A DNA stretch of 38,545 nt from Chloroflexota bacterium (GCA_002721615.1 PBKW01000015.1:1-38545); one strand, 5' to 3'; shown: positions 26,088 through 34,745, numbered from the stretch's first letter. Numbers and translations are program-made. Notes: generated from the letters alone by a model not told the origin.

Positions 26088-26762
26088 TTAACGTATGTTT
26101 TTGTAAAATTTAGAGAGTTTTTCCTCTGAAAATCCTATTAAATATAGAAAACTCAATCCCCACCAAATGTAAAGAGTTTTTATTTTCCCCCAGTATTCTA
26201 TTCTTCTTGAACTAGTAGAAATTTTGTTTTTAATTATTTTTGTCTTCCCATGTTTTTTCATTCGAGAACTAAAATCCCAATCCTCAAAAAGTGGGAGGTC
26301 TCTATATCCATCCATTTTATCGAAAATTGATTTTCTTATAAAAATTGCTTGATCACCAAAAAAAATGTGGGATGTAAAAGTACGAATATTTGCACTTAAA
26401 CTAATTATTCCGCAAAAAATATTTTTTTTGTCAAAACTATGAAGAAAGCCTCCACCTATGATTTTGTTATCTTTAGTAGCATTTTGTATTTCTTGAATAG
26501 CATTTGGTGGTAAGGTGGTATCACAATGAAGAAAAAGTAAAACTTCCCCTTCTGAAAAAAATGCTCCTTTGTTCATTTGTTTAGCTCTTCCTGCTGTTTC
26601 AGAAAAATATTTTGCATTATTCCCTATTATCTTTTCTGGATTATCTTTACTTCCACCGTCAACAAAAATAATTTCTTTTTCCCCTTCAAGTTTTTTTATT
26701 TTTTCGATACAGGTTTTTATATTTGATGCTTCATTTAAAATTGGTACTATTATTGATATCAA
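26088..26762 (-). CDS. Glycosyltransferase family 2 (TIGR04283-like, rSAM/selenodomain-associated type)
   Basis: A 224-residue GT-A fold enzyme. Landmarks: ISIIVPILNEASNI at the start; EIIFVDGGSKD near 34-44; GRAKQMNKGAFFSEGEVLLFLHCDTTLPP near 58-86; GGGFL; HIFFGDQAIFIRKSIFDKMDGYRDLPLFEDWDF near 133-165. The GRA-x-QMN-x-GA and FGDQaiF patterns match the family described as 'transferase 2, rSAM/selenodomain-associated'. That family name refers to pathways with a radical SAM enzyme whose C-terminal domain often carries selenocysteine; the present gene has no such partner beside it. TTG start at 26760-26762 with AGGATGG upstream. It ends 12 bp from the Lon-like stop, convergent. Sugar donor and acceptor are unknown. 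Confidence 0.75.
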   Translation of the reverse strand: MISIIVPILNEASNIKTCIEKIKKLEGEKEIIFVDGGSKDNPEKIIGNNAKYFSETAGRAKQMNKGAFFSEGEVLLFLHCDTTLPPNAIQEIQNATKDNKIIGGGFLHSFDKKNIFCGIISLSANIRTFTSHIFFGDQAIFIRKSIFDKMDGYRDLPLFEDWDFSSRMKKHGKTKIIKNKISTSSRRIEYWGKIKTLYIWWGLSFLYLIGFSEEKLSKFYKNIR

Positions 26763-26801
26763 GTTTTACCATCCTCATGATTATTAAGTTTTGGAGAAGT
26801 T

Positions 26802-27695
26802 TTGAAATATATTTTGATTGTTTTGAGTTTAACGTTTCTTTTTATTTTAACTTCTGAAGTTTATGCAGTTGAACAAAAAGAAAGTAGTATCTCGCGTCTT
26901 TCAAATCTTGTCTCGCATTTAAAAAAATTCAATGAGCCCTATCAATGGTTATTAGTGAGAAAACTATATTCTTCAAATAATAATATCCAAGAAGTTTTCT
27001 TTTCTTCCTGTCTTGGAAAAAGAAGTAATTTTCTTCCAAAGGTTCCTTATGGGCTTTTTAAAAAATTTCTATTTGATATTTATTTTGTTCCTTTAAATAT
27101 GGATTTGGATACCAATTTAGAAACTTTAGTAATAATCAAATCTTATCCTATAAAGGTTAAAAATAAATTTCTCAAAAAGATTAATTATATGACATTTTGT
27201 TTATTAGATGACAAAAAAAACCAAAGAAGACCTCTTTCCTCACATTTCGCGGAGAGTATTAATTCTGTATCTAGTTATCAAATAACCGATTTAACCGGAG
27301 ACGGAAAAAGCGAGATTATAGTTCATACAAATGAAATGGATCGCTCAGGAAAAGAATATAGTTTTGTGAGAATTTTAAAACTAAACAAGGAGAAACTCTT
27401 AAGAGGTATTTGGTCTTCTAAGCTTAAAGAAGAAAAAGTAATTATAAAATCAAAATTGAAGAAAAGTATAAAGACATTTAGAAAAATTAGATTTATCAAA
27501 GTCCTTCAATTTAATTTTCAAGCATCAAAAGATCCGACGGAAATAATCATGAAGGGAAAAAAAGAAATTGAAGAGACGACGATTGGATTAAAAAATGGAA
27601 GAAGTGTTACAACTACTACCTTCAAAAAAATCCCTTTCGAAAGTAAGTGGTATTGGAATAAGAAGGAATTTCGTTATTTTTTGTTAAATAGGTAA
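26802..27695 (+). CDS. Exported protein of unknown function with an FG-GAP-like calcium loop
   Basis: A 297-residue protein. An N-terminal hydrophobic stretch ending VYA (residues 3-22) looks like a signal peptide with A-x-A-type cleavage. One segment, ITDLTGDGKSEIIVHTNE (about 162-179), resembles the D-x-x-G-D-G-x-x-E calcium loop of FG-GAP/VCBS repeats. Much of the rest is Lys/Arg-rich and has no recognised domain. A C-terminal KWYWNKKEFRY motif resembles a repeat end. The start is TTG 26802, supported by GGAGAAG; no other start codon lies near. It precedes gpmI by 31 bp, perhaps in one transcript. I do not know its role. Confidence 0.6.
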   Translation: MKYILIVLSLTFLFILTSEVYAVEQKESSISRLSNLVSHLKKFNEPYQWLLVRKLYSSNNNIQEVFFSSCLGKRSNFLPKVPYGLFKKFLFDIYFVPLNMDLDTNLETLVIIKSYPIKVKNKFLKKINYMTFCLLDDKKNQRRPLSSHFAESINSVSSYQITDLTGDGKSEIIVHTNEMDRSGKEYSFVRILKLNKEKLLRGIWSSKLKEEKVIIKSKLKKSIKTFRKIRFIKVLQFNFQASKDPTEIIMKGKKEIEETTIGLKNGRSVTTTTFKKIPFESKWYWNKKEFRYFLLNR

Positions 27696-27726
27696 TCAGA
27701 ATTTATTTATTGATTGGAATTAAATT

Positions 27727-29265
27727 ATGGAATTGAAGCCGTTAGTTATGCTGATAATTTTAGATGGATGGGGTTTTAGTGAAGACATTCAAAACAATGC
27801 AATTGAATTAGCGCAAACTCCGACAATTGATAAACTTTTTGAAACAAATCCATGGACAAAAATAAAAACATCGGGTTTATCGGTTGGATTGCCAGATGGT
27901 CAAATGGGAAATTCTGAAGTAGGACATTTAAATATGGGTTCAGGTCGAATAGTAAATCAAGATATTGTTAGGATAAATTCTTCGATTGAGAAAAATTCTT
28001 TAAATTCTAATCCTGTTTTATTAAATGCTTTTCAAAAGGTTTTTTCTTCTGATTCTTCTCTTCATTTAATTGGGTTAATTTCAGACGGCGGTGTACATAG
28101 TATGCATGATCATGCTCTTTCCATTGCAAAAATTGCAAAAAAAAGTGGAATAAAGAATATTTTTGTTCACGCATTTACTGATGGAAGAGATACTCCTCCA
28201 AAATCAGGGATGGAGTTAATTCAAAAATTTCACTTTAATCTAAAAAAAGAATCTGGAGGTAAATTAGCTAGTTTAGTTGGTAGATACTATTCTATGGATA
28301 GAGATCTTAGGTGGGAACGAACTAGACGTTGTTACGAGCTTTTAGTTGAGGGTAAAGGAAAAAAAACTGAGAATATTCTTGAGTCAATTTCAAGTTCTTA
28401 TAAGGGCGGAGTAACTGATGAATTTTTAGACCCCTATCTTATTATGGAAAATTCCAGACCTGTCGGAATTATTAAAGATAATGATTTGGTTATTTCCTTT
28501 AATTTTCGTTCCGATAGGATGCGACAGCTTACAAAAGCTCTTACCGACCCAGGTTTTGCAAATTTTAAAACTAAAAAACCCCCTAATATTGATTATATTT
28601 GCATGACTGAATATAACTCAGAATTCGAACTTCCGGTTTTATTTCCACCCCTTAAAATGGATGGTCTTTTTTGTCATGTTTTAGAAGATGCAGGGAAAAA
28701 ATGCTTAAGAATTGCAGAAACAGAAAAATATCCACATGTAACCTATTTTTTTAATGGTGGAATTGAAAAGCCTTTTGAGGGAGAAAAAAGAAAAATGGTT
28801 CCATCTCCCAAAGTAGATACATATGATCTAATGCCTGAGATGAGTGCAGACAGAGTGACGGATGCTGCAGTAGGTGCAATTTTATCGAATGAATTTGATT
28901 GTATTGTTTTAAATTTTGCGAATCCAGACATGGTAGGACATACAGGTGATAAAAACGCAGTAATTAAAGCAGTTGAAAAGGTAGATAATAGCCTAGGTAA
29001 AATTTTAAATGTTCTTAAAAAAAATAATGGGACTGCACTTATAACTTCTGATCATGGAAATTGTGAGAAATTGTGGGATGCAGAGTCTGATAGTCCACAT
29101 ACAGCACATACAACAAATGATACTCCTTGTATTCTGGTTTCTAGAGATCCTAGTCAAACTTTAAGGGATGGGGGGGCATTATGTGATATTGCGCCAACAG
29201 TTTTAAACTTAATGGGATTAACTAAATCTTCAGCAATGACAGGGAAAAATTTAATTGTAATATAG
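27727..29265 (+). CDS. gpmI: 2,3-bisphosphoglycerate-independent phosphoglycerate mutase
   Basis: A 512-residue enzyme, the normal length. It interconverts 3- and 2-phosphoglycerate in glycolysis using two Mn2+ ions. Asp13 in LDGWG and catalytic Ser63 in GQMGNSEVGHLNMG are visible, then HAFTDGRDTPP, YYSMDRDLRWERTRR (about 190-203), NFRSDRMRQL, and the second metal site NPDMVGHTG, SDHGNCE and HTAHTTNDTP. The domain order (phosphatase-phosphotransferase-phosphatase) is intact. ATG 27727. Downstream the pentapeptide gene starts after 22 bp, so a short operon is possible. Confidence 0.96.
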   Translation: MELKPLVMLIILDGWGFSEDIQNNAIELAQTPTIDKLFETNPWTKIKTSGLSVGLPDGQMGNSEVGHLNMGSGRIVNQDIVRINSSIEKNSLNSNPVLLNAFQKVFSSDSSLHLIGLISDGGVHSMHDHALSIAKIAKKSGIKNIFVHAFTDGRDTPPKSGMELIQKFHFNLKKESGGKLASLVGRYYSMDRDLRWERTRRCYELLVEGKGKKTENILESISSSYKGGVTDEFLDPYLIMENSRPVGIIKDNDLVISFNFRSDRMRQLTKALTDPGFANFKTKKPPNIDYICMTEYNSEFELPVLFPPLKMDGLFCHVLEDAGKKCLRIAETEKYPHVTYFFNGGIEKPFEGEKRKMVPSPKVDTYDLMPEMSADRVTDAAVGAILSNEFDCIVLNFANPDMVGHTGDKNAVIKAVEKVDNSLGKILNVLKKNNGTALITSDHGNCEKLWDAESDSPHTAHTTNDTPCILVSRDPSQTLRDGGALCDIAPTVLNLMGLTKSSAMTGKNLIVI

Positions 29266-29287
29266 TGAATTTTAGTCCGAGGAAAAA

Positions 29288-29875
29288 ATGTTTTTTGATT
29301 TTGTTAAAAATTTCTTTACTAGTTCTAAAAAAGAATCAACTGAAAAAACTTCATTTTCATTGCCAGTAATTGAGACGGTTTTTTTTTCGGAGGAAGATTT
29401 AGGAAAAATATTAAAGGAACATTCAATTTGGTTAAAGTCAAATGGTTCGTTTGGCAAAAGGGCTTCTTTTAATGGAATGACAATTCCATCGATAAATCTT
29501 TTTATGGCAGACTTAAAAAAAGCTGATTTTCAGGGGTCAGATCTTACAAAATCACAGTTTCAATGGGCTGATTTAAGTGGTGCAGATTTTACAGGAGCGA
29601 ATCTTCAAGATGTTGACTTTTTTCAATCTAATTTAAAAAAAGTTTCTTTTAGAAATGCAAATTTAGTTAGAGCAAATTTGATGTCGGTTGAGGCAAGTGA
29701 AACTGATTTTAGAGATGCAAATTTGTCAATGGCCGATCTCAGATCTGCGAGATGTGACAATGCAATTTTTTTTAGAACTGACTTAAAAGATGCAAAACTT
29801 GACTCTGGAGAATTTAATGGCGTGGATTTTTCTTCGGCTTTAAATTTCAATAATAAATTGTCTCGCGAAATTTAA
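29288..29875 (+). CDS. Pentapeptide-repeat protein
   Basis: A 195-residue protein. Residues about 68-190 are pentapeptide repeats of the A(D/N)LxX kind (for example ADLKKADFQGSDL, ANLVRANLMS, ANLSMADLRS), which fold as a right-handed quadrilateral beta-helix. The first 65 residues are not repeats: they include a Lys/Thr/Glu-rich section and the segment SIWLKSNG, then FNGMTIPSINLF leading into the repeats. No transmembrane segment. Function cannot be told; such proteins can bind other proteins or inhibit gyrase. ATG 29288 has GAGG 5 bp upstream. It follows gpmI by 22 bp. Confidence 0.8.
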   Translation: MFFDFVKNFFTSSKKESTEKTSFSLPVIETVFFSEEDLGKILKEHSIWLKSNGSFGKRASFNGMTIPSINLFMADLKKADFQGSDLTKSQFQWADLSGADFTGANLQDVDFFQSNLKKVSFRNANLVRANLMSVEASETDFRDANLSMADLRSARCDNAIFFRTDLKDAKLDSGEFNGVDFSSALNFNNKLSREI

Positions 29876-29966
29876 ATAAATCAATTTTTTTTTTAAATAG
29901 TTTTTCTTTTATTTTATGTTTAGACTGTAACCTCTTATAAAGTTCATTAATTCAAGGAGTGCTTTT

Positions 29967-31325
29967 GTGAATTCTCAACACTCGGTCTTCAATTCTAAAG
30001 ATATTTTAGAACAGGATAGTGATCATGTGTGGCATCCTATGATGAATCATTACAATTTAAAGAAAGACCCCTTGAAAATAATGACTCAAGCGAGTGGATG
30101 TAAAATTGTCGATTCTGAAGGCACAGAATATTTAGATGCTATGGCAGGTTTATGGTGTGTAAATATAGGATATGGTCGAAAAGAAATTGCTGAAGCTGCC
30201 TATGAACAAATGGTTGAGCTTTCTTATTATCCCCTCAGTCAGATTAATCCTCAGTCTGCAAAATTAGCTGCAAAGATTTCTGAAATCACACCAGAAAGTT
30301 TACAGCATGTCTGGTTTGTAAACAGTGGTTCTGAAGCAGTTGACACCGCAATAAAAATTTCGCGTGCATGGGGAAAGAGAAACGGCGGTCGTTTTAAAAT
30401 AATAGCACGTTATCAGGGTTATCATGGAGCAACCTTTGGTGGAGTAAGTCTTACCGGACAAACTCAAAGAAGATTAGATTTCGAACCGCTTTTGCCTGGG
30501 GTAGTTCATGTTCAAGCCCCATATTTTTTTAGGAGCAGTGCTAATAATGAGGATGAACTTACAGATAGATGTATAGAAGAACTTGATTCTGTTATTCGTT
30601 ATCAAGGCCCTGAAACAATAGCTGCATTTATTGCGGAACCTATAATTGGTGGTGGAGGTGTAATTTTACCGTCACGAAATTACTTTAAAAGAGTTCGTGA
30701 GGTTTGTGATAAATACGGCATACTTATGATATGTGATGAGGTTATCACTGGTTTTGGAAGAACAGGTGAACTTTTTGCTTCTAACTTATTTAAGGTGCAG
30801 CCTGATATAATGACAATGGCCAAAGGGTTAAGTAGTGGATATCTTCCTATTGGTGCGACAGCAGTTTCTGATCAGATTTTTTCGGATTTAAATTCAAAAG
30901 GAGATACGGGTTTTCTTCAAATAAATACTTATGGTGGACATCCTGTTTCTTGCGCTGCTGCAATTAAAAATTTAGAAATTTTACTTGACGAAAAAATGGT
31001 TGAGAATTCTCGTACTGTTGGAAAGTATTTAGGAAATACTTTGATGAAATTAAATGATTACCCATGTGTTGGTGAGGTTAGAGGTGTTGGTCTTCTTTGG
31101 GGTGTGGAATTAATAGAGGAGGATGGAACTCCGCTTTCAACAAAGGCAACATCAAAAATATTGAGTTTTGCGAAGAAAAAGGGAGTTATTTTAGGTAAGA
31201 ATGCGGGGATCGCGAACGGTCCGAGTAATACTATCACCATAAGCCCTCCACTTATTTTATCAAAAGAAGAGGCAGATTTAATTGGTTCAGTTTTAAGTGA
31301 CGCATTAAGAGATCATCTTTCTTAA
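29967..31325 (+). CDS. Class III PLP-dependent aminotransferase
   Basis: A 452-residue omega-aminotransferase of the adenosylmethionine-8-amino-7-oxononanoate/4-aminobutyrate type. The PLP lysine is Lys286 in MTMAKGLSSGYLPIGA, the PLP-binding Asp257 is in ICDEVITGFGRTG, and the VNSGSEAVDTAIKISR and QGYHGATFGGVSLTG blocks are in place. Enzymes of this group move an amino group from amines such as GABA, beta-alanine or polyamines to pyruvate or 2-oxoglutarate; the substrate is not fixed by the sequence. GTG start 29967 with AAGGAG 7-8 bp upstream. It precedes two AhpD-like genes by 17 and 22 bp gaps, so the three are probably one operon. Confidence 0.9.
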   Translation: MNSQHSVFNSKDILEQDSDHVWHPMMNHYNLKKDPLKIMTQASGCKIVDSEGTEYLDAMAGLWCVNIGYGRKEIAEAAYEQMVELSYYPLSQINPQSAKLAAKISEITPESLQHVWFVNSGSEAVDTAIKISRAWGKRNGGRFKIIARYQGYHGATFGGVSLTGQTQRRLDFEPLLPGVVHVQAPYFFRSSANNEDELTDRCIEELDSVIRYQGPETIAAFIAEPIIGGGGVILPSRNYFKRVREVCDKYGILMICDEVITGFGRTGELFASNLFKVQPDIMTMAKGLSSGYLPIGATAVSDQIFSDLNSKGDTGFLQINTYGGHPVSCAAAIKNLEILLDEKMVENSRTVGKYLGNTLMKLNDYPCVGEVRGVGLLWGVELIEEDGTPLSTKATSKILSFAKKKGVILGKNAGIANGPSNTITISPPLILSKEEADLIGSVLSDALRDHLS

Positions 31326-31342
31326 TTCAATAGGTGATATGA

Positions 31343-31981
31343 ATGTCTAATATTTCTTTACTTACTTTAGATGAACTAAAAGAATCTTCTTTAGGACCTC
31401 TGGTAAAAAAATGTTTGAAACATAAAGCTCCTGATCCAGCTTTTCATGCAATCATGGGACATAATCCAGAGCTTTCAAAGTCGATGTATATTGCGTGGGG
31501 TACAGTTTTTAATACAGGCAAGATAGATCACAAACTTAAAGAGATAATCAGAGTACAGCTATCTAGGATGGCTGATTGTAATTATTGAGGAAATGTGCGA
31601 TCTGCTTCGGCGAAGCAAATGGGATTAACTGAAGAAATCTTGGATGATGGTATTGAAAATTATCAAAAGAGTAAAAATTTTACCAAAAAAGAAAAAATGG
31701 CTTTACTATATAGTGAACTAATGGCCTTAAATCCTGAAAAAATCAATTCTGATTTCTATAAAAACTTAAAACAATTTTTTTCAAAAGAGGAAATAGTAGA
31801 ACTGGGCGCATTTATCGGTTTTAATATTGGTTATCATACATTCTTTGGGACTTTGAATTTTTATCCTATGTTTTCCCCAGATGGAAGATTGGTAGACCAA
31901 CATGAGTCTAGGAGGATTTATGGTGATAGTCCATTATCACATTTAAAAGGTGCAATCGAAAGATCGAAAAATACTGATTAG
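31343..31981 (+). CDS. AhpD/carboxymuconolactone-decarboxylase-like selenoprotein, UGA-coded Sec82 in a C-x-x-U motif
   Basis: One gene of 212 residues, split by in-frame TGA 31586-31588. The 81 codons before it end RMADCNY and the frame continues GNVRSASAKQMGLTEE, giving C79-N-Y-U82. In AhpD this is the C-x-x-C redox pair; here Sec takes the second cysteine's place, which is the peroxidatic one in AhpD. Glu67 (KEIIRV) sits before the pair like AhpD's catalytic Glu. The following motif has Arg where AhpD has His. CMD/AhpD-like proteins reduce peroxides or other thiols; the physiological partner is unknown. A SECIS-like hairpin follows. ATG 31343 lies 17 bp after the aminotransferase stop. It is related to the next gene. 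Confidence 0.85.
31603..31617 (+). promoter_or_regulatory. SECIS-like hairpin of the first AhpD-like selenoprotein
   Basis: UGCUUC (31603-31608), loop GGC (31609-31611), GAAGCA (31612-31617): six perfect pairs. The apical loop begins 20 nt after the UGA at 31586-31588 and starts with two Gs, as in bacterial SECIS elements. Confidence 0.75.
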
Positions 31982-32003
31982 TTTAAATTCAAGGTGGATT
32001 TAC

Positions 32004-32531
32004 ATGTCCTATATAGAACCTGTGGATAACGTAAAAAGTGAAAAGATTCAGGAAATTCTTGCTGAATGTGAAAAGTATAATATACCCGGAGATCTGTTTT
32101 TGAGAATTCTGGCGCATGTGCCCGGCTATGCAGAAAGTTTATATGATGCAATGAAAAGGTCCTTTTATTCAGGGAATGTTAGTCATAAGTTAAAAGAATT
32201 AATTCGTATTCAATTAGCTTATATTTCAGGTGATCGTTATTCTCAGAGTCTTCGTTCTGAAATCGCGCAGGAAGAAGGTCTTACTGAAGATGATATACAA
32301 TCAGCTTGCGATGATTTTAAAAAAAGTGAACGATTTAGTGAAGAGGAAAAATGGGCATTAAGTTTCTCATATTTTATGTATAGAGAGCCCAGTAAAATTG
32401 ATTCAAAATTTTATAAAACAGGAAAACTTTTTTATTCTGAAGCTCAAATAATGGAAATGGGCTCTTTTATAGCATTACATTATGGTTTGCAAGTTTTTAT
32501 GAGAACATTAAATTTGAATTCCATACAATAG
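32004..32531 (+). CDS. AhpD/carboxymuconolactone-decarboxylase-like protein lacking the redox pair
   Basis: A 175-residue paralogue of the preceding selenoprotein. The segment HKLKELIRIQLAYISGDRYS aligns with HKLKEIIRVQLSRMADCNYU of that gene: Asp77 replaces Cys79 and Ser80 replaces Sec82. The flanking helix (EE..FS-EEK-ALSF) and the C-terminal FYKTGKLFYSEAQIMEMGSFIAL-type segment are kept, so the fold should be intact although the redox chemistry is lost. It might be a regulatory or structural partner, or bind a different ligand. ATG 32004 is preferred, because AAGGTGG sits 6-7 bp upstream; the frame is open further left but into the preceding gene. Confidence 0.7.
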   Translation: MSYIEPVDNVKSEKIQEILAECEKYNIPGDLFLRILAHVPGYAESLYDAMKRSFYSGNVSHKLKELIRIQLAYISGDRYSQSLRSEIAQEEGLTEDDIQSACDDFKKSERFSEEEKWALSFSYFMYREPSKIDSKFYKTGKLFYSEAQIMEMGSFIALHYGLQVFMRTLNLNSIQ

Positions 32532-32540
32532 AATTGTATG
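32522..32540. terminator. Hairpin at the end of the AhpD-like paralogue
   Basis: CATACAAT (32522-32529) pairs perfectly with ATTGTATG (32533-32540) around a 3-nt loop, over the end of the coding region and its TAG. It is between convergent genes. There is no T-run, so termination is only possible. Confidence 0.4.
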
Positions 32541-32545
32541 AGAAG

Positions 32546-33295
32546 TTAAATCTTAAAAAATTCTTTAATTCTTCTCGCAGCCTCTGAAGAAGTACCGTTC
32601 ATAACTTCTTTTATCCTCTCATCAGAAGTATCATTAATTTTCCCGTACCAACCTGTCTTATACATACTTCTTACATCTTTAGGAATATAGTATATCGAAG
32701 GGTCTCTTCTAAATTTATCAGATTTTTGCCCCTTTTGGATTGGAGAAGGATCGGTTGCAAGTTCTAAATGTACTAACTCAGGTCTATCTGCTAGGACAGG
32801 TAGTATTTCAAGCTCTCCTCCATGTGTAAGACCTACGATCTTTCCATATTTCTCTTTTGCAATAAAATGAGCGTGTACAATTAAGATTTTTATTTCTTCA
32901 AATTCGTTTTGGGAATTTTCAGTAGCAATTTCAATCGCGGGCAAGTTTCGTTCATGCCAGTTTATAAAAACAATTTTTTTTGCTCCGTGTCTACAAAGAC
33001 TGGAAACAATGTCGGTCATAAGAGAAATCATTGTTTCTGAGCGCAAGGTGACTGTACCTTTAAAACCCATATGAAGTGGAGTAACACCAAAGGGAGCAAA
33101 ATCGACTAATAGCCCCCCAGTTTTTGAGACAATTCTTTTTGCAAATGACTCAGCTGCGTAATAATCAGTTCCTAAAGGGAGATGACTTCCGTGTTGTTCT
33201 ACACTTCCTAATGGTATTATTGCCATTTGAGTTTCTTCCAAAATTTTTTCTGCTTCAGGATTTGTCATCTCCATTAAGGTTTTGATTTTTTTCAT
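32546..33295 (-). CDS. Creatininase-family amidohydrolase
   Basis: A 249-residue metal-dependent amidohydrolase. The metal ligands of the family are visible: Glu33 in GSVEQHGSHLPLGTD, His35, Asp44, His114 in INWHERN, and Glu161 in THGGELE. The second motif is usually N-x-H-G-G-N; here it reads N-W-H-E-R-N. Known members hydrolyse creatinine or cleave formamide groups in riboflavin/F420-type pathways or mycofactocin peptide (MftE); the substrate here is unknown. ATG 33293-33295 with AAGGA upstream. Convergent with the AhpD-like paralogue, with a 14-bp gap. Confidence 0.8.
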   Translation of the reverse strand: MKKIKTLMEMTNPEAEKILEETQMAIIPLGSVEQHGSHLPLGTDYYAAESFAKRIVSKTGGLLVDFAPFGVTPLHMGFKGTVTLRSETMISLMTDIVSSLCRHGAKKIVFINWHERNLPAIEIATENSQNEFEEIKILIVHAHFIAKEKYGKIVGLTHGGELEILPVLADRPELVHLELATDPSPIQKGQKSDKFRRDPSIYYIPKDVRSMYKTGWYGKINDTSDERIKEVMNGTSSEAARRIKEFFKI

Positions 33296-33332
33296 TTTTA
33301 TATTCCTTGTTGGTAAAATTTTAGAAATATTA

Positions 33333-33716
33333 TTATTTTTTTTCCATAAACTCTATAATTATTTGATCTGGTCCTTCGCAATAAAGATACTTTAGATGAG
33401 GCATGTCATCTTCTTCTATTATCAAGATATCTTTTTGAATCAGTGATTCTTTTATTTTTGCTAAACCCCCAGTTTCAACGTAAAAACCAATATGGTCGAT
33501 TCCAAGACGAGGAGTTTTATTGGAACTTGAAGGTTTCTCTTTAGGCCGGATTCCTCTTACAATTAATAGAGAGTTTCCAGCAATTAGTTTGGTTTGTTGG
33601 GAACCTTTTCTAATTTGAGAATCTACGATTTTTGCTCCTAAAACTTTTTTATAAAACTTAACTGCTGAATCATGATTTTGATGAATTAGGTGTACATGCT
33701 CATAAGTAAGTTTCAT
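33333..33716 (-). CDS. VOC/glyoxalase family protein
   Basis: A 127-residue single-chain VOC protein (start ATG 33716, chosen because AGGA lies 8 bp upstream; the frame is open for 8 more codons). Opening KLTYEHVHLIHQNHDSAVKFYKK has the first His; HIGFYVE near residue 80 has the second; the last Glu is in IIIEFME near the end. Family members include glyoxalase I and ring-cleaving dioxygenases; nothing here selects one. It lies on the minus strand just upstream of the creatininase-family gene, with a 37-bp gap, so the two may be cotranscribed. Confidence 0.65.
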   Translation of the reverse strand: MKLTYEHVHLIHQNHDSAVKFYKKVLGAKIVDSQIRKGSQQTKLIAGNSLLIVRGIRPKEKPSSSNKTPRLGIDHIGFYVETGGLAKIKESLIQKDILIIEEDDMPHLKYLYCEGPDQIIIEFMEKK

Positions 33717-33937
33717 AGAGTTTTTCCTAATACATTCCACATCAAAGAAAAAAATTTGAAATTTTTCTTTGAAAAAAATATGTACATTATATCAAATAAT
33801 ATTTTAGGCGTTAGTAATCAAATGTATTTTTGTGAGAAATAAATAGCTAATTGTTTTTAAGTGATGGTCGTGGTAAAAACTAGAATGTAAACTATATAAC
33901 TGGTTTTGTTCGTTTTATATTTTAAAGGAGGTTTTGC

Positions 33938-34744
33938 GTGCCCCAGTGTGTTTGTAACGGAATACAAATCTTTTTTGATGATACAGGCGTAAGTTCAGGA
34001 AAGCCAACGGTAATATTTATACATGCCCATGGTCTAGATGGAACAATGTGGGACAATTTTAAAATTCCCTAAAGAGAAAGCTATAGAGTTGTAACTTATG
34101 ATCTTAGGGGACATGGTCATTCCGAAAAGCCAGCAACCAGTTATGGAAGAGAATCAGAAGTGACAGATTTAGACGATTTGATTCAATTCTTAGGAGTTCA
34201 GAAAGTACATTTGATTGGTCTTTCAAGAGGTGCAAGTATTGCCTTAAGCTTCGCTGCATTGCATCCTGAAAAAGTAAATTCTGTTGTAGCTATTGGAGCA
34301 GGATTTGATTATTTGAATAATATACCTGATTTTGCAGAGCAATTATCTGAAACTATTTCGGTTCTAAAAACGAAGGGTTTATATGCTGCGAGAGAACATT
34401 GGTCCCAACTTCCAATTTTCTCAACTCTTAGAAATGAAGGGAATGAAGAAGCTTTGGAAATTTTTGAAGATACTTTACTAGGATACACAGGAAATCACTG
34501 GTTAGATCCAGACCCTCCTAAAGACTCTTCTCTCCTTGAACTAGTTGCAAGTATTAAATCTTCTGCAATGGTGTTAGTTGGAGAAAATGATTTGCCTGGT
34601 TTTGTTACATGTTCTGAGCAATTATCTGAAAAAATAGAGGGTTCTATTTTTAAGAAAATTCCAAATGTGGGTCATTTAGCTCCAATAGAAAATTCTGAAG
34701 TGGTTAATGAATTGATTCAGAATTTTTTGTCTGAAAGCAATTAG
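33938..34744 (+). pseudogene. Alpha/beta hydrolase interrupted by an in-frame TAA
   Basis: A full-length 268-residue alpha/beta hydrolase frame, broken by TAA 34070-34072 at codon 45. The start is GTG 33938 behind a very strong ribosome site AAAGGAGG. Before the TAA it reads VIFIHAHGLDGTMWDNFKIP; after it RESYRVVTYDLRGHGHSEKP in the same frame. The triad is intact: Ser96 (GLSRG), Asp218 (GENDLP) and His246 (NVGHLAP). So one codon change alone breaks an otherwise sound gene. TAA is not a Sec codon. Either this is a fresh nonsense mutation, or the base is a sequence error; TTA (Leu) would be one base away. The next gene starts one base after the stop (tag-a-ATG), so the two form an operon. Confidence 0.75.
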
Positions 34745-34745
34745 A

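Noticed and set aside
26088-26762. Selenodomain radical SAM partner next to the glycosyltransferase
   Set aside because: Neighbours are a Lon-like protease and an unknown exported protein; no radical SAM gene with a C-terminal selenodomain is adjacent.
34070-34072. TAA in the hydrolase (and 11428-11430 in the transporter) as a recoded amino acid
   Set aside because: No known bacterial system reads UAA as selenocysteine or pyrrolysine, no SECIS-like hairpin was seen, and many genes here end in TAA.
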